NCBI RefSeq assembly: GCF_963667135.1
Contig: NZ_OY762974.1
Coordinates: 744,001-808,000 of the forward strand
Length of the DNA: 64,000 bases
DNA from: an uncultured Macellibacteroides sp.
Lineage (GTDB): Bacteria > Bacteroidota > Bacteroidia > Bacteroidales > Tannerellaceae
Direction: 5' to 3'
The translations under genes and the position numbers were made by a program. This document shows, in pieces, positions 1 to 7,821 of this stretch. The notes beneath the pieces are model-generated. The model had not been told where the DNA came from. It ran no database searches and saw only the letters and a list, made by a program, of their open reading frames with translations. Each line of letters begins with the position of its first letter. The first letter of the stretch is position 1.

Positions 1-1
1 G

Positions 2-370
2 ATTACATATAATAGTATAAAAAGAAATTATTCTTTCATTAACGAGTACAAGGTTTATCATACGAAAGTGAACTCTATATATGATGAACTTGAATTACAG
101 GGGTCGTTAAGAAAAGATAGATTATTGAGTAATATCAGACAAATATATCTTGAGATTAAAGGAAAATACGTCCTTGATTCCAAAAAACCTATGGATATTG
201 TTCGTACCAACGCCGACAATATAATGGATGAAGTGTACGACTCTTTGATTCAAAAAGTGAATGGATGTTCGTTGTTTGAAGAAGATTTGGTTTGGGGGGT
301 CCGATTGGTTATGGTTGACGCTTTTATTCGTTGTAAAATTTTAGAAGAACCGGCTAAACATGATAATTAG
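2..370 (+). CDS. C-terminal part of an ABC-3C system effector (truncated by window edge)
   Basis: The reading frame is open to the left edge, so the real start lies outside the window. An internal GTG at 68 is unlikely to be the start. The visible 122 residues look like the small helical C-terminal domain that ABC-three-component effectors use to contact the middle component (short helices, conserved-looking tail with WGVRLVMVDAF). The stop overlaps the start of the next gene (ATG at 360), as in a translationally coupled operon with the middle component and the DUF2326 ATPase. The effector enzyme domain (often a nuclease or protease in these systems) is not visible. Assignment rests mainly on gene order; fold is inferred. 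Confidence 0.6.
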   Translation: MTYNSIKRNYSFINEYKVYHTKVNSIYDELELQGSLRKDRLLSNIRQIYLEIKGKYVLDSKKPMDIVRTNADNIMDEVYDSLIQKVNGCSLFEEDLVWGVRLVMVDAFIRCKILEEPAKHDN

Positions 371-593
371 TAAAGACACACATCCTGAAAGAGATTTGTA
401 CTATCTGGGTGCCCGCGTTATTGAGATACTTGCCGGCACAGAAAAGTATGAAATGTCTTTTTGGGAGATTCTGGAGAAGATGAAGCTTACAGAAAGAATT
501 TCTGTTAATCTTTTTATGCTTACTTTGGATTGGCTATTTATAATTGGCGCTATAACAAAATCAGAAGAAGGAGGTATCAAAAAATGTTTTTAA
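360..593 (+). CDS. ABC-3C system middle component (MC6-like)
   Basis: A 77-residue protein located between the effector tail and the ATPase gene. It starts with a short segment around HPERDLYYLGARVIEIL, followed by a compact helical region resembling a winged-helix (FWEILEKMKL, LFMLTLDWLFIIGAI). This length, the opening motif and the position match the small middle component 6 family of ABC-three-component systems, thought to link effector and SMC-like ATPase. It overlaps the upstream gene by 11 bp and the downstream gene by 10 bp, so the three are probably made in fixed ratio. Family call is from recognition, not a search. Confidence 0.65.
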   Translation: MIISKDTHPERDLYYLGARVIEILAGTEKYEMSFWEILEKMKLTERISVNLFMLTLDWLFIIGAITKSEEGGIKKCF

Positions 594-2278
594 AAAATCT
601 GTCCATATATAATGATAATACACCGATCCGCGAAATTAACTTCCGCAAGGGAATTAACCTGATTGTGGACGAATCCAGTTCGACAAACAAAACTGATTCG
701 GGAAATAGCGTTGGTAAAACAACGGTATTAAGGTTGATTGATTTTTGTCTGGATGGTAAAGGTAGAAACATCTTTGTGGATCCGGAGTTTAAAGGAGATA
801 ACCTCAAAATAAAAAAATTTCTTACCGAAAATAACATAGTTATTTCTCTGACGCTTTGTGACGACATTAATGATGAGCTATCAAACCAGCTGGTTATAAG
901 GAGAAATTTTCTTAGTTACACGAATAAAATCCAGACCATTGATGGCATTAAATATGCAGACAAGGAGTTTACGGAAAAACTTAAAGAGTTGATTTTTGAG
1001 ACTGAGGTGGAAAAGCCTTCGTTCAGACAGTTGATCTCGAAAAACATTCGGGATGAAAAAAATAAATTAATGAATACTCTTCGGGTTTTGCAACCAAATG
1101 TAACCACGGATGCGACTTATGAAATTCTGCATTTGTTTTGGTTTGGAATTGATATTAGTTCATCTAAAGATAAACTTATCCGGGACCAGAAACTGGAAGT
1201 AAAGCTACAAAGCAGATTAAGAAAAGAAAGTAGCCTGTCTCAGATAAATCAGGCACTGTTGATTATCAATAAGGAAATTGAAGAATTGACACGGTTAAAG
1301 GGTAATTTTAATCTGAATGATAAATTTGAGGAGGATCTTGCGAAACTTAATGATGTAAAAACTCAGATAAATAGGGAAACTACTGTGATTTCGCAGTTAC
1401 AGTTACGAAAAGAACTTATCAATGAAAGCAAGGAAGATCTAGAAAAAAATTATGCGACTATTGATACCGAACAAATAAAAACTTTATATGACCGGGCCAG
1501 GTTATTAATTCCTGGTATCCAACGGACTTTCGAAGAAACACTCGTTTTTCACAATGAGATGATTCAACAAAAAATTAAATTTATTACAGAAGAGCTTCCA
1601 GTCTTGCAAGCTGATATTACTCAAAAAAAGCTTAAAATCAATGCTTTGCTTAAACAAGAAAAGGAGTTGTCTGATTCTTTAAACAAAGCGGGGGCTATCG
1701 AAGGGTTGCAATCTATAATTGACAATCTGACCTCGTTTTACGAAAAGAAAGGAAACTTTGAAGAGCAAAAAAAGTTATGGGAAAGTTCAAATAGAAATTT
1801 GGAAACCATCAAAACTTCTTTAGAAAAAATTAACAGCAACATCGATTCAAGAGATGCAGAAATACAGAATAGAATTTCACAATTCAATACTTATTTCTCT
1901 GATATTTCAAGTAGGCTTGATGGCGTTTATTCTATTCTAAGTGCAGATAATAGTACCGGTGTTTACAAGTTTAAAATTGACAATATTGAGGGTAACCCGG
2001 GAACGGGAAGCAAGAAAAGCCAGATGGCTTCTTTCGACTTGGCTTATATTAAGTTTGCCGATGCATTAGGTATTCCTTGTCTGCATTTTATTCTGCAGGA
2101 TCAAATAGAAAATGTGCATGCAAATCAAATAACAAATTTACTTACTGAAATTGTTGAAGAGGTAAATTGTCAGTATGTACTACCTGTACTTCGTGATAAA
2201 TTGCCAAAAGATATTGATATCAAGTCGTTGGAAATACTTTCTTTATCGCAAGACAAAAAGCTTTTTAAAATAAAATAG
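584..2278 (+). CDS. DUF2326/YydD-like coiled-coil ABC ATPase of the ABC-3C system
   Basis: A 564-residue SMC/RecN-like ATPase. The P-loop GNSVGKTT is at about residues 40-47. A long coiled-coil middle follows (about 200-440, rich in K, E, L, I and N). The C-terminal head carries a KKSQMASFDLAY stretch and LHFILQDQIENVH, where the Walker B/D-loop of DUF2326 proteins lies. The start was chosen at 584 because an AAGGAGG Shine-Dalgarno sits at 568-574, unusually strong for this lineage; an upstream in-frame ATG at 530 lies inside the previous gene and lacks one. Likely role: ATP-driven sensor on DNA or a nucleoprotein that licenses the effector encoded upstream, in a proposed anti-phage or conflict system. 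Function is inferred from the family. Confidence 0.8.
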   Translation: MFLKNLSIYNDNTPIREINFRKGINLIVDESSSTNKTDSGNSVGKTTVLRLIDFCLDGKGRNIFVDPEFKGDNLKIKKFLTENNIVISLTLCDDINDELSNQLVIRRNFLSYTNKIQTIDGIKYADKEFTEKLKELIFETEVEKPSFRQLISKNIRDEKNKLMNTLRVLQPNVTTDATYEILHLFWFGIDISSSKDKLIRDQKLEVKLQSRLRKESSLSQINQALLIINKEIEELTRLKGNFNLNDKFEEDLAKLNDVKTQINRETTVISQLQLRKELINESKEDLEKNYATIDTEQIKTLYDRARLLIPGIQRTFEETLVFHNEMIQQKIKFITEELPVLQADITQKKLKINALLKQEKELSDSLNKAGAIEGLQSIIDNLTSFYEKKGNFEEQKKLWESSNRNLETIKTSLEKINSNIDSRDAEIQNRISQFNTYFSDISSRLDGVYSILSADNSTGVYKFKIDNIEGNPGTGSKKSQMASFDLAYIKFADALGIPCLHFILQDQIENVHANQITNLLTEIVEEVNCQYVLPVLRDKLPKDIDIKSLEILSLSQDKKLFKIK

Positions 2279-2449
2279 TTGTGGGCGTAAATTGTTCTCC
2301 TGAACTTAATTGATGAATATTTAGAGGTGGTAAAAGAGAAGTTATAAAACTTAAATCTTTGTTTTTAATGAGTAAATATAATTAAAACAATAAAGAATAG
2401 TTATAATTTACAATATATATATAAATAAATAAACCCACAGGTTGATATT

Positions 2450-2992
2450 TTGAAATTAGTTCCTATATTTGCACCAAATTTGTATGCAATACGTTTCAAT
2501 GAAGGAGAAGATGATGAATTTAATCACCTTTTTGAATGTTGGAGAGATGTTGCCTATCTTGAAGAATTCTTCGAGAATAACAAAGCGGATCTCACCTCTG
2601 GTTTCTATGAAAACCAGAGAATTGAAAAGGCTGTTAAACTAACAATGGAAGAGGGCCAGTATCTGGAAGATGACTTATTGAAGCTATCGGACAAGAGTAA
2701 AAAAGGTGATAAACCAAATCTGGATGATCTGTTTAAACCTTTATACAATAAGGATAACTGCTTTATGGAGCTTCATAAGACTAAAGCAACAGGAGGATTT
2801 ATAAACTCGTGGTTACGGATATATGCAATACGAATCGATACTAATACATATGTAATTACCGGAGGAGGCATCAAACTTACTAAAACAATGAATGACCGGG
2901 AACATTTAATAAATGAACTGGAAAAGCTTACCAAGGTGAAAGAGTGGTTGGAAGAAAATGGGTTTCTTGACCAGAAAAGTGTAACCATCTAA
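2450..2992 (+). CDS. Putative toxin of a toxin-antitoxin-chaperone (TAC) operon
   Basis: A 180-residue protein starting at TTG. Its C-terminal half (LRIYAIRIDTNTYVITGGGIKLTKTM, then helices ending KVKEWLEENGF) has the beta-strand pattern of RelE/HigB-like toxins, followed by a helical tail; the N-terminal half is acidic. No catalytic residues could be assigned with certainty. It is 12 bp upstream of a HTH antitoxin-like gene that itself overlaps a SecB-like gene, the order of TAC modules (toxin, antitoxin, chaperone). Being longer than ordinary HigB it may be a distinct toxin family. Toxin identity is mainly from context. Confidence 0.5.
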   Translation: MKLVPIFAPNLYAIRFNEGEDDEFNHLFECWRDVAYLEEFFENNKADLTSGFYENQRIEKAVKLTMEEGQYLEDDLLKLSDKSKKGDKPNLDDLFKPLYNKDNCFMELHKTKATGGFINSWLRIYAIRIDTNTYVITGGGIKLTKTMNDREHLINELEKLTKVKEWLEENGFLDQKSVTI

Positions 2993-3004
2993 AAAACAAT
3001 CTAA

Positions 3005-3457
3005 ATGACAACAAGTATACAAAAGAGATTAGAGTCTTTGGTTTCCGACACTCCTTCGCGTTGGGAAGAAAGGGCTCTGTGGAGAAAAGAAAATGAAGCA
3101 TGGCTTAAAAAGTCGGCCGAAATTGCATTGAAGGTATTACGCGAAATAAGAGCTAAATCTATCACTCAAAAGGTATTGGCAGAACGAATTGGTGTTTCTT
3201 CTCAACAGATTAATAAATTATTGAAAGGGCAAGAGAACATGAGTCTTGCTACGATCTGTAAGTTGGAATCTGCTCTTGGCATATCGCTGATAACTGTTCC
3301 CGGCTCTTATACAATTCAGTTGGAATGTAATAAATATGTAAGTAACGAGCCATTTACCGGATCTGTAAAATATGTAGCCAAGCCTTATACAAATGCTGTT
3401 GATAGCAATTTTGTGATGGAAGAGGATTTGTGTGAAGAATATAATCCTGCAATATGA
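3005..3457 (+). CDS. XRE-family HTH antitoxin with C-terminal extension
   Basis: A 150-residue protein with a helix-turn-helix at about residues 50-97 (ITQKVLAERIGVSSQQINKLLKGQENMSLATICKLESALG), typical of HigA/XRE antitoxins. The N-terminal segment is helical and charged. The last 45 or so residues form a hydrophobic/aromatic tail (TGSVKYVAKPYTNA) beyond the HTH. In TAC systems such a tail is the chaperone-addiction region that exposes the antitoxin to aggregation unless the SecB-like partner binds it. That the tail works this way here is inference. It follows the toxin-like gene by 12 bp and overlaps the next start by 4 bp (ATGA). It probably autoregulates the operon. Confidence 0.7.
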   Translation: MTTSIQKRLESLVSDTPSRWEERALWRKENEAWLKKSAEIALKVLREIRAKSITQKVLAERIGVSSQQINKLLKGQENMSLATICKLESALGISLITVPGSYTIQLECNKYVSNEPFTGSVKYVAKPYTNAVDSNFVMEEDLCEEYNPAI

Positions 3458-3888
3458 AAAAGAATACAGATCTTACTATAGGTTTTGCAATGACTCGGAT
3501 TGAAACCAAACAATTTGCAGTTATAGAAGATATTTATAAGTCAGACAAAAGTATGGAAATGAATGTCGAGATTTCGGTTTCGGTAAACATTGAAAATAAG
3601 CTTATTGCTTTGTCGACTAAATTTTTGTTTCTTTCGAATAATCAGGTTTTTATTATTCTGGAAGTTGCTTGCACTTTTGGAATTAATGAAGAGAGTTGGA
3701 ACAGTTTTAATAGTGAAACCGAATTACGTGTTCCTGTTAACTTTGTAAGACATCTGGCTATGCATACGGTTGGTACTGCTCGCGGTGTTCTGCATGCGAA
3801 AACAGAAAACACGCCCCTAAATTGCATTATAATACCTCCTATAAATGTCTCTCAAATAGTTAATGAAGACTTTATCGTACAAAAATAA
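3454..3888 (+). CDS. SecB-like chaperone of the TAC operon
   Basis: A 144-residue protein with the SecB fold signature. It has four predicted strands with alternating hydrophobics (MNVEISVSVNIENK, FIILEVACTFGIN), a helix near VNFVRHLAMHTVGTARGVLHAKTE, and the terminal IIPPINVSQIV that parallels the proline-rich end of SecB. The gene overlaps the antitoxin gene by four bases, so it is translated with it. It is not near sec genes, which favours a toxin-antitoxin chaperone over a general export chaperone. Expected role: binds the antitoxin tail, lets it fold and keeps the toxin silent. Moderately sure of the fold, less sure of the function. Confidence 0.65.
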   Translation: MKKNTDLTIGFAMTRIETKQFAVIEDIYKSDKSMEMNVEISVSVNIENKLIALSTKFLFLSNNQVFIILEVACTFGINEESWNSFNSETELRVPVNFVRHLAMHTVGTARGVLHAKTENTPLNCIIIPPINVSQIVNEDFIVQK

Positions 3889-3947
3889 TAAGAAGAGTTT
3901 TTAAGCAAATAAAGAACTGGAAAGGCTAAAGAATAGTCTCCCATATC

Positions 3948-3990
3948 ATAATCCCCGGTAAGTAAAATATTACCGGGGATTATTTTGTTT
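3948..3990 (+). terminator. Rho-independent terminator after the TAC operon
   Basis: A 14-bp perfect stem (AATCCCCGGTAA-type arm at 3948-3961 and its complement at 3970-3983) with an 8-nt loop and a T-rich tail. It ends the 2450-3888 operon and separates the defence island from the polysaccharide genes. Confidence 0.85.
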
Positions 3991-4030
3991 ATAATGTTTC
4001 GAAAAGAATCTTAAAATACCTATCAATTAA

Positions 4031-4061
4031 TTTGTCATTTAAAATAATTATAGCACCTTTG
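4031..4061 (+). promoter_or_regulatory. Bacteroidetes-type promoter upstream of the WecA-like gene
   Basis: A TTTG box at 4031-4034 is followed by a CACCTTTG box ending at 4061, close to the Bacteroidetes -33 TTTG and -7 TAnnTTTG pattern. Its downstream part belongs to a leader block repeated at 19204-19237. Confidence 0.5.
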
Positions 4062-4087
4062 CAGCTTTCATTATCAAAACGTCGTCT
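4054..4087 (+). repeat. Promoter/leader repeat, copy 1
   Basis: A 15-base block (CACCTTTGCAGCTTT), a 7-base spacer and a 12-base block (AAAACGTCGTCT). The same two blocks with the same spacing occur at 19204-19237 ahead of the CapD relic. Identity stops after the second block. Confidence 0.8.
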
Positions 4088-4166
4088 ATAGAGGATAAAG
4101 AGTCTAATTTATTTATCGAAAAGAGCTGACAGATAGTTAGAGCCCTGTTTTTAATACAATGAAGAA

Positions 4167-5141
4167 ATGGAGAGTACGTTGATTTTTAAAGTGTTTGGTG
4201 TTTTATTGTTTTTGGCGGAACTGATCTATTTTAAGATCGCTGACCGTCTGAATATTATTGACAAACCGAACCAGCGGAGTTCGCACGACAGGATTACCTT
4301 GCTTGGTGGTGGGGTAGTTTTTTATTTTGGAGTGCTGTTGTACAGTATCTGGTTTGGTGTTCCACACCAGTGGTTTCTTGCCGGTCTCACTCTTATTGCC
4401 GGTATTAGTTTTCTGGATGATATCCGCCCTATCCGAAGTAGTGTGCGCCTGGTATTTCATTTCGCAGCTATGTTGCTTATGTTTAACCAATGGGGGTTGT
4501 TCTCTGACTTCCCGCTCTGGTATGTGCTGATAGCGCTTATTTTCTGTACCGGGGTGATTAATGCGTTCAATTTTATGGATGGTATCAATGGCATTACGGG
4601 GGCGTATAGTTTCGTGGTGTTGCTTGTTTTGTCGTACATAAATAAGCAGGTGGTCGATTTCATCGATCATGATTACTTGTACACGGTTCTTATCGCTGTG
4701 GCTGTTTTTAATTTCTTTAATTTCCGTAAAAATGCCAAGTGTTTTGCCGGGGATGTGGGTGCCGTGGGTATCGCTTTCATTATTTTGTTTGCCTTGGGTA
4801 AGCTGATGTTGGCTACCGGCGATTTTAGCTACATTGTTATTCTGGCTGTGTACGGCGTGGACAGCATTCTTACCATCATCCACCGTCTGATGCTGCGCGA
4901 GAATATATTCGACGCGCACCGCAAGCATGCGTACCAGATTATGGCTAACGAGCTGAATTTGCCGCACGTGGTGGTTTCGTCTTTTTATGCTGCCATGCAG
5001 GCACTGGTTATTGGTGGTTATTTTGTCTTTTTCGAAAACCGGTGGACATACATCGCTGTTGTGATCTCACTGCTCTGCGTTGCTTACATGTTATTTATGA
5101 AAAAGTTTTTCTACCTCCATCAGCAACGGATGGCGGTTTAA
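4167..5141 (+). CDS. Polyprenyl-phosphate N-acetylhexosamine-1-phosphate transferase (WecA/WbpL/MraY superfamily)
   Basis: A 324-residue integral membrane protein with about ten hydrophobic segments. Superfamily motifs are in order: RSSHD near residue 37, FLDDIRP near 90, NAFNFMDGINGI near 135, FAGDVGAVGIAF near 195 and the HRKHAYQ histidine motif near 252. These Asp and His residues bind Mg and the nucleotide sugar. Role: transfers a sugar 1-phosphate from a UDP-sugar to undecaprenyl phosphate at the inner membrane, starting glycan assembly. In Bacteroidetes such enzymes are often paired with a WbpV-like epimerase; here the only candidate is far away at 32056. It is transcribed alone from a leader shared with locus A and closed by a terminator. 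Confidence 0.88.
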   Translation: MESTLIFKVFGVLLFLAELIYFKIADRLNIIDKPNQRSSHDRITLLGGGVVFYFGVLLYSIWFGVPHQWFLAGLTLIAGISFLDDIRPIRSSVRLVFHFAAMLLMFNQWGLFSDFPLWYVLIALIFCTGVINAFNFMDGINGITGAYSFVVLLVLSYINKQVVDFIDHDYLYTVLIAVAVFNFFNFRKNAKCFAGDVGAVGIAFIILFALGKLMLATGDFSYIVILAVYGVDSILTIIHRLMLRENIFDAHRKHAYQIMANELNLPHVVVSSFYAAMQALVIGGYFVFFENRWTYIAVVISLLCVAYMLFMKKFFYLHQQRMAV

Positions 5142-5164
5142 GATAGTTTGCTTGTAAAATGCAT

Positions 5165-5200
5165 GGCGTATATTCCTTTTGGGGGTATACGCCTTTTTTT
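5165..5200 (+). terminator. Rho-independent terminator after the WecA-like gene
   Basis: Perfect 8-bp stem GGCGTATA / TATACGCC at 5165-5172 and 5186-5193, a 13-nt loop, then seven T. It lies 24 bp after the stop codon. Confidence 0.85.
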
Positions 5201-5357
5201 GTGGGTATCCGTTTGTGCCGTTTTGTTAAATTTGGGTTTATCTTGCATAGAACGAACCTATGTGGCGTGTTTACGTACCGTTTGTAATTGTTTGTCGCTC
5301 TTTATATTGGTATATTTACATTATTGCTGGTAATAGGCCCTTAAATATGACAATTGT

Positions 5358-5636
5358 ATGGATAATCGGAAAAATGGTAACCATTATTTATTGAAGGGTA
5401 TATCTACGGAAAGGCTTGCGGCTTTTATGGGTATATCGGTGAAGGAGCTTTATTTGCTTGAAACAGACGTAACGCCGGTGAAGGATGCGGATGGAACGGT
5501 TAGTGCTTTTATGGTGGAGTTTACCAAAGAGGCTCCGGATGCGATTCTGAATAAGATTACCCGGCTGGTGGATGGACGGTACGTGTATATATTGGTAAAC
5601 GAAGTTAAAATGACGGATGTAAGCTATTGGAAGTGA
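5358..5636 (+). CDS. Small hypothetical protein
   Basis: A 92-residue protein that I do not recognise. The segment ISTERLAAFMGISVKELYLLETDVTP looks like a single helix-turn-helix-like pair of helices, followed by a mostly beta-rich acidic half. It has no signal peptide or membrane segment. It sits between a terminator and the promoter of a LytS-type kinase, on the same strand, so it may belong to that regulatory group or stand alone. A weak TTTG...TATATTTA pair at about 5291-5318 could be its promoter. Confidence 0.55.
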   Translation: MDNRKNGNHYLLKGISTERLAAFMGISVKELYLLETDVTPVKDADGTVSAFMVEFTKEAPDAILNKITRLVDGRYVYILVNEVKMTDVSYWK

Positions 5637-5656
5637 CGTTGTTTTATTTATATTTG
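5627..5656 (+). promoter_or_regulatory. Promoter of the LytS/LytTR operon
   Basis: A TATATTTG box at 5649-5656 fits the Bacteroidetes -7 consensus, with a TTGG at 5627-5630 about 18 bp upstream. The expected transcription start is roughly 25 bp before the kinase ATG at 5688. Confidence 0.5.
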
Positions 5657-5687
5657 CGAAGTTCTTAACTTTATCAATCTAAAGTGA

Positions 5688-6692
5688 ATGAAAATAGTGA
5701 ACTACTTGCTTGCCGCGTTGATGGTGCTTTTTATAATCTATCTTTTTTCGTTAACCTGGTCGTTCGAATCCGAGGAGAGTAGGAATGATGCCCGGGATTC
5801 GGTAAAATTGCTTACCGAATCGGCTGGGGTGATGCATGATGCTGATTTATCGGTCGAGGAAAAGATACAGAACCAAAAACTGATGCTTATTTTTAATAAG
5901 CTTGCTGTTTTAAATCTGGAGCAGGCCAGACATAATGAGAGTGATACCCGTAGATACCGGTTTACGGTAATTGGTCTTTGCATTGCTTCGTTCCTGATTT
6001 TTGGTACGCTTGTTGTTTTTGGAAAGATTCGTAACAGGCAACATGCGTTGGTTAACGAGCAGCAGCAATTGCGTATTTCGGTGCTTCGTTTACAGAATAT
6101 ACGAAATCGTATTACGCCTCATTTTATATTTAATGAGTTGAACCGGGTAATTTCGCAGGCTACCGATAAAGGGCAGTACAGCGAAATGCAGGACTTGGTG
6201 AAATTGCTGCGCTTTAGTTTGCAGCTGAATCAGAAGTTGGGGATTACGCTGAAAGAGGAACTTGACTTTGTACGGTTTTACCTGGATGTGGAAAGGAAGC
6301 GGTTGGGTGCCGATTTTGTGGTTGAATGGGTGATGGACGAGTCTGTGATTCCCGAAGAGGTGATGTTGCCGGCCATGTTTGTGCAGATTCCGGTGGAGAA
6401 TGCCATTAAGCATGGGCTTGCTTTGCTGGAGGGTGAAAAGAGGTTGCGGATTTGTGTATCCGGGCAAACCGAAGGAGTAAAAGTGTGTGTAAGCGATAAT
6501 GGGCTTGGTTTTTATCCTGATCTGGAACTGGGTGTGTATGGCACCGGAATGGGCCTGAAGGTGTTATACCAGACGGCGGATGTGTTGAATGGTATGAATA
6601 AGGAAAAGCTTACTATTAGTGTGGATAACCGAAAGGATGAGGGTGGCACGGAGGTGTGCTTTTTCATTCCTGATAATTATAAAATTGAGTAG
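5688..6692 (+). CDS. LytS-type sensor histidine kinase
   Basis: A 334-residue kinase. Membrane segments at about 5-21 and 93-112 flank a short periplasmic loop rich in charged residues. A coiled-coil linker leads to the His_kinase domain with phosphoacceptor His145 in RITPHFIFNELN. The ATP-binding part has the N-box VENAIKHG and the G motifs DNGLGF and GTGMGL. Such kinases pair with LytTR regulators, and the next gene is one, starting five bases after this stop. The periplasmic sensor is small and its ligand is unknown. The pair stands between an initiating sugar transferase and an export operon, so it may control cell-surface glycan genes, but this is inference. Confidence 0.85.
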   Translation: MKIVNYLLAALMVLFIIYLFSLTWSFESEESRNDARDSVKLLTESAGVMHDADLSVEEKIQNQKLMLIFNKLAVLNLEQARHNESDTRRYRFTVIGLCIASFLIFGTLVVFGKIRNRQHALVNEQQQLRISVLRLQNIRNRITPHFIFNELNRVISQATDKGQYSEMQDLVKLLRFSLQLNQKLGITLKEELDFVRFYLDVERKRLGADFVVEWVMDESVIPEEVMLPAMFVQIPVENAIKHGLALLEGEKRLRICVSGQTEGVKVCVSDNGLGFYPDLELGVYGTGMGLKVLYQTADVLNGMNKEKLTISVDNRKDEGGTEVCFFIPDNYKIE

Positions 6693-6696
6693 CCTT

Positions 6697-7464
6697 ATGA
6701 AGTCGGCGTTTAGTGTGGTGATAGTGGATGATGAAGCCGCGGGGATTCTCCGCCTGAAGAGTTCGTTGAAGGAGTACCCCGAATTTTGTGTGGTTGAAAC
6801 AGCCCGTTCGGGCGAAGAGGGTAAGCGGTGCATTCTGAAGCATCGTCCGGATCTGGTTTTTCTGGATATTGAGTTGCCGGACATGAGCGGGGTGCATCTG
6901 CTTACTGGTTTGAATGAGTTGGTGTCGTGGCCGATGCAGGTTATTTTTTACACGTCGCATTCCAAGTATATGCTGGATGCGATCCGTAAATCGGCTTTCG
7001 ATTACCTGCTGAAGCCTTACGATGAGGAGGAGCTGGGACTTGTGCTGAACCGGGTGTTGTGTTTCTTTGAAAAGGAGGAGCGTCCGGTAAGTTTCCGGGA
7101 GTCGATTAAGTTGTTACAGCCGCATGGGATGGTATTTATGGTGTCGACGGTTATGGGGTATAAGTTGATGCGCCTGGAGGAAATAGGTTTCTTTGAATAT
7201 CATAAGAGCAAAAAATCGTGGGGTATTACCCAGGGAGACGGGCGGTGTTTGTTGCTGAAGCGGAGTACCAAGGCGGAGACTATCCTGAAGTATTCGCAGT
7301 CTTTTGTTCAAATTAATCAGTATCAGATTATTAATATCAATTATCTGAGTGCGATTCAGGCAAACCGGTGTTGTTTACTTCCGCCATTTAATCTGGGTAC
7401 GGAGCAGTTGCTTATCTCGAGGACTTTTTTAAAAGCTCTCCAGCTGCGTTTTAATTTAATCTGA
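6697..7464 (+). CDS. LytTR-family response regulator
   Basis: A 255-residue regulator. The receiver domain spans 1-120 with acidic pair D11-D12, phosphoacceptor Asp57 (VFLDIELPD) and Lys106 (LLKPYD). The LytTR DNA-binding domain spans about 150-250, with the usual ending in which a serine/threonine stretch (SQSFVQINQYQIININYLSAI) contacts DNA. The start at 6697 was preferred over an in-frame ATG at 6619 because that one lies inside the kinase gene and adds an unrelated extension. It is co-transcribed with the kinase upstream. Targets are unknown; the export operon begins about 360 bp downstream. Confidence 0.88.
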   Translation: MKSAFSVVIVDDEAAGILRLKSSLKEYPEFCVVETARSGEEGKRCILKHRPDLVFLDIELPDMSGVHLLTGLNELVSWPMQVIFYTSHSKYMLDAIRKSAFDYLLKPYDEEELGLVLNRVLCFFEKEERPVSFRESIKLLQPHGMVFMVSTVMGYKLMRLEEIGFFEYHKSKKSWGITQGDGRCLLLKRSTKAETILKYSQSFVQINQYQIININYLSAIQANRCCLLPPFNLGTEQLLISRTFLKALQLRFNLI

Positions 7465-7821
7465 TTTGCGCCGGAGAGCTTCTACAGTCTAAAGAAAGGG
7501 GTTAGCGCAGCTTTGCTTGAACATGTACATTAAGAATTAAGTCTACCCATGATATATGAACGCCATCCAAATATACTTTATCGTTTCGCGTTATGCAAAT
7601 GGTTTTTTAACACTACCCCTCGTTTTTAGTTAAAACTAATAGCAGCCTGCAAATAAGGGGTCTGACTGGTATAAATCCGATCCTGATTTTATAAAAATGG
7701 CGTCCTTCCTTTATTTGTTATAAAATAAGTCCTTTTTTTTTCTTATTTTATATTTTTTATATATCTTTGATGCGTTGAAAACAGTATTGATTTAATATAA
7801 ATTTTTAGTAGTATTTCCCCA
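7465..7821. promoter_or_regulatory. 357-bp non-coding gap with promoter of the export operon
   Basis: No coding frame was found. The left edge carries a hairpin whose arms (AGCTCTCC near 7434 and GGAGAGCT near 7473) straddle the LytTR stop and may end that transcript, though it lacks a good T tail. A TATCTTTG -7 box is at 7762-7769, about 53 bp before the kinase ATG. The rest is AT-rich with no clear operator. Confidence 0.5.
7762..7769 (+). promoter_or_regulatory. -7 box of the export operon promoter
   Basis: TATCTTTG matches TAnnTTTG exactly. The upstream -33 region is only a T-run, so the upstream element is weak. Confidence 0.5.

Noticed and set aside
4203..4967. A 254-codon minus-strand frame opposite the WecA-like gene.
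   Set aside because: Low-complexity H/Q/N/K-rich product with no promoter; all family motifs are on the plus strand.
5148..5333. A 61-codon hydrophobic frame after the WecA-like gene.
   Set aside because: It begins just after the WecA-like stop and runs through the strong terminator hairpin at 5165-5200; no conserved features.
5760..5775. TTCGAATCC resembling a tRNA T-arm.
   Set aside because: It lies inside the kinase coding frame and no cloverleaf can be drawn around it.
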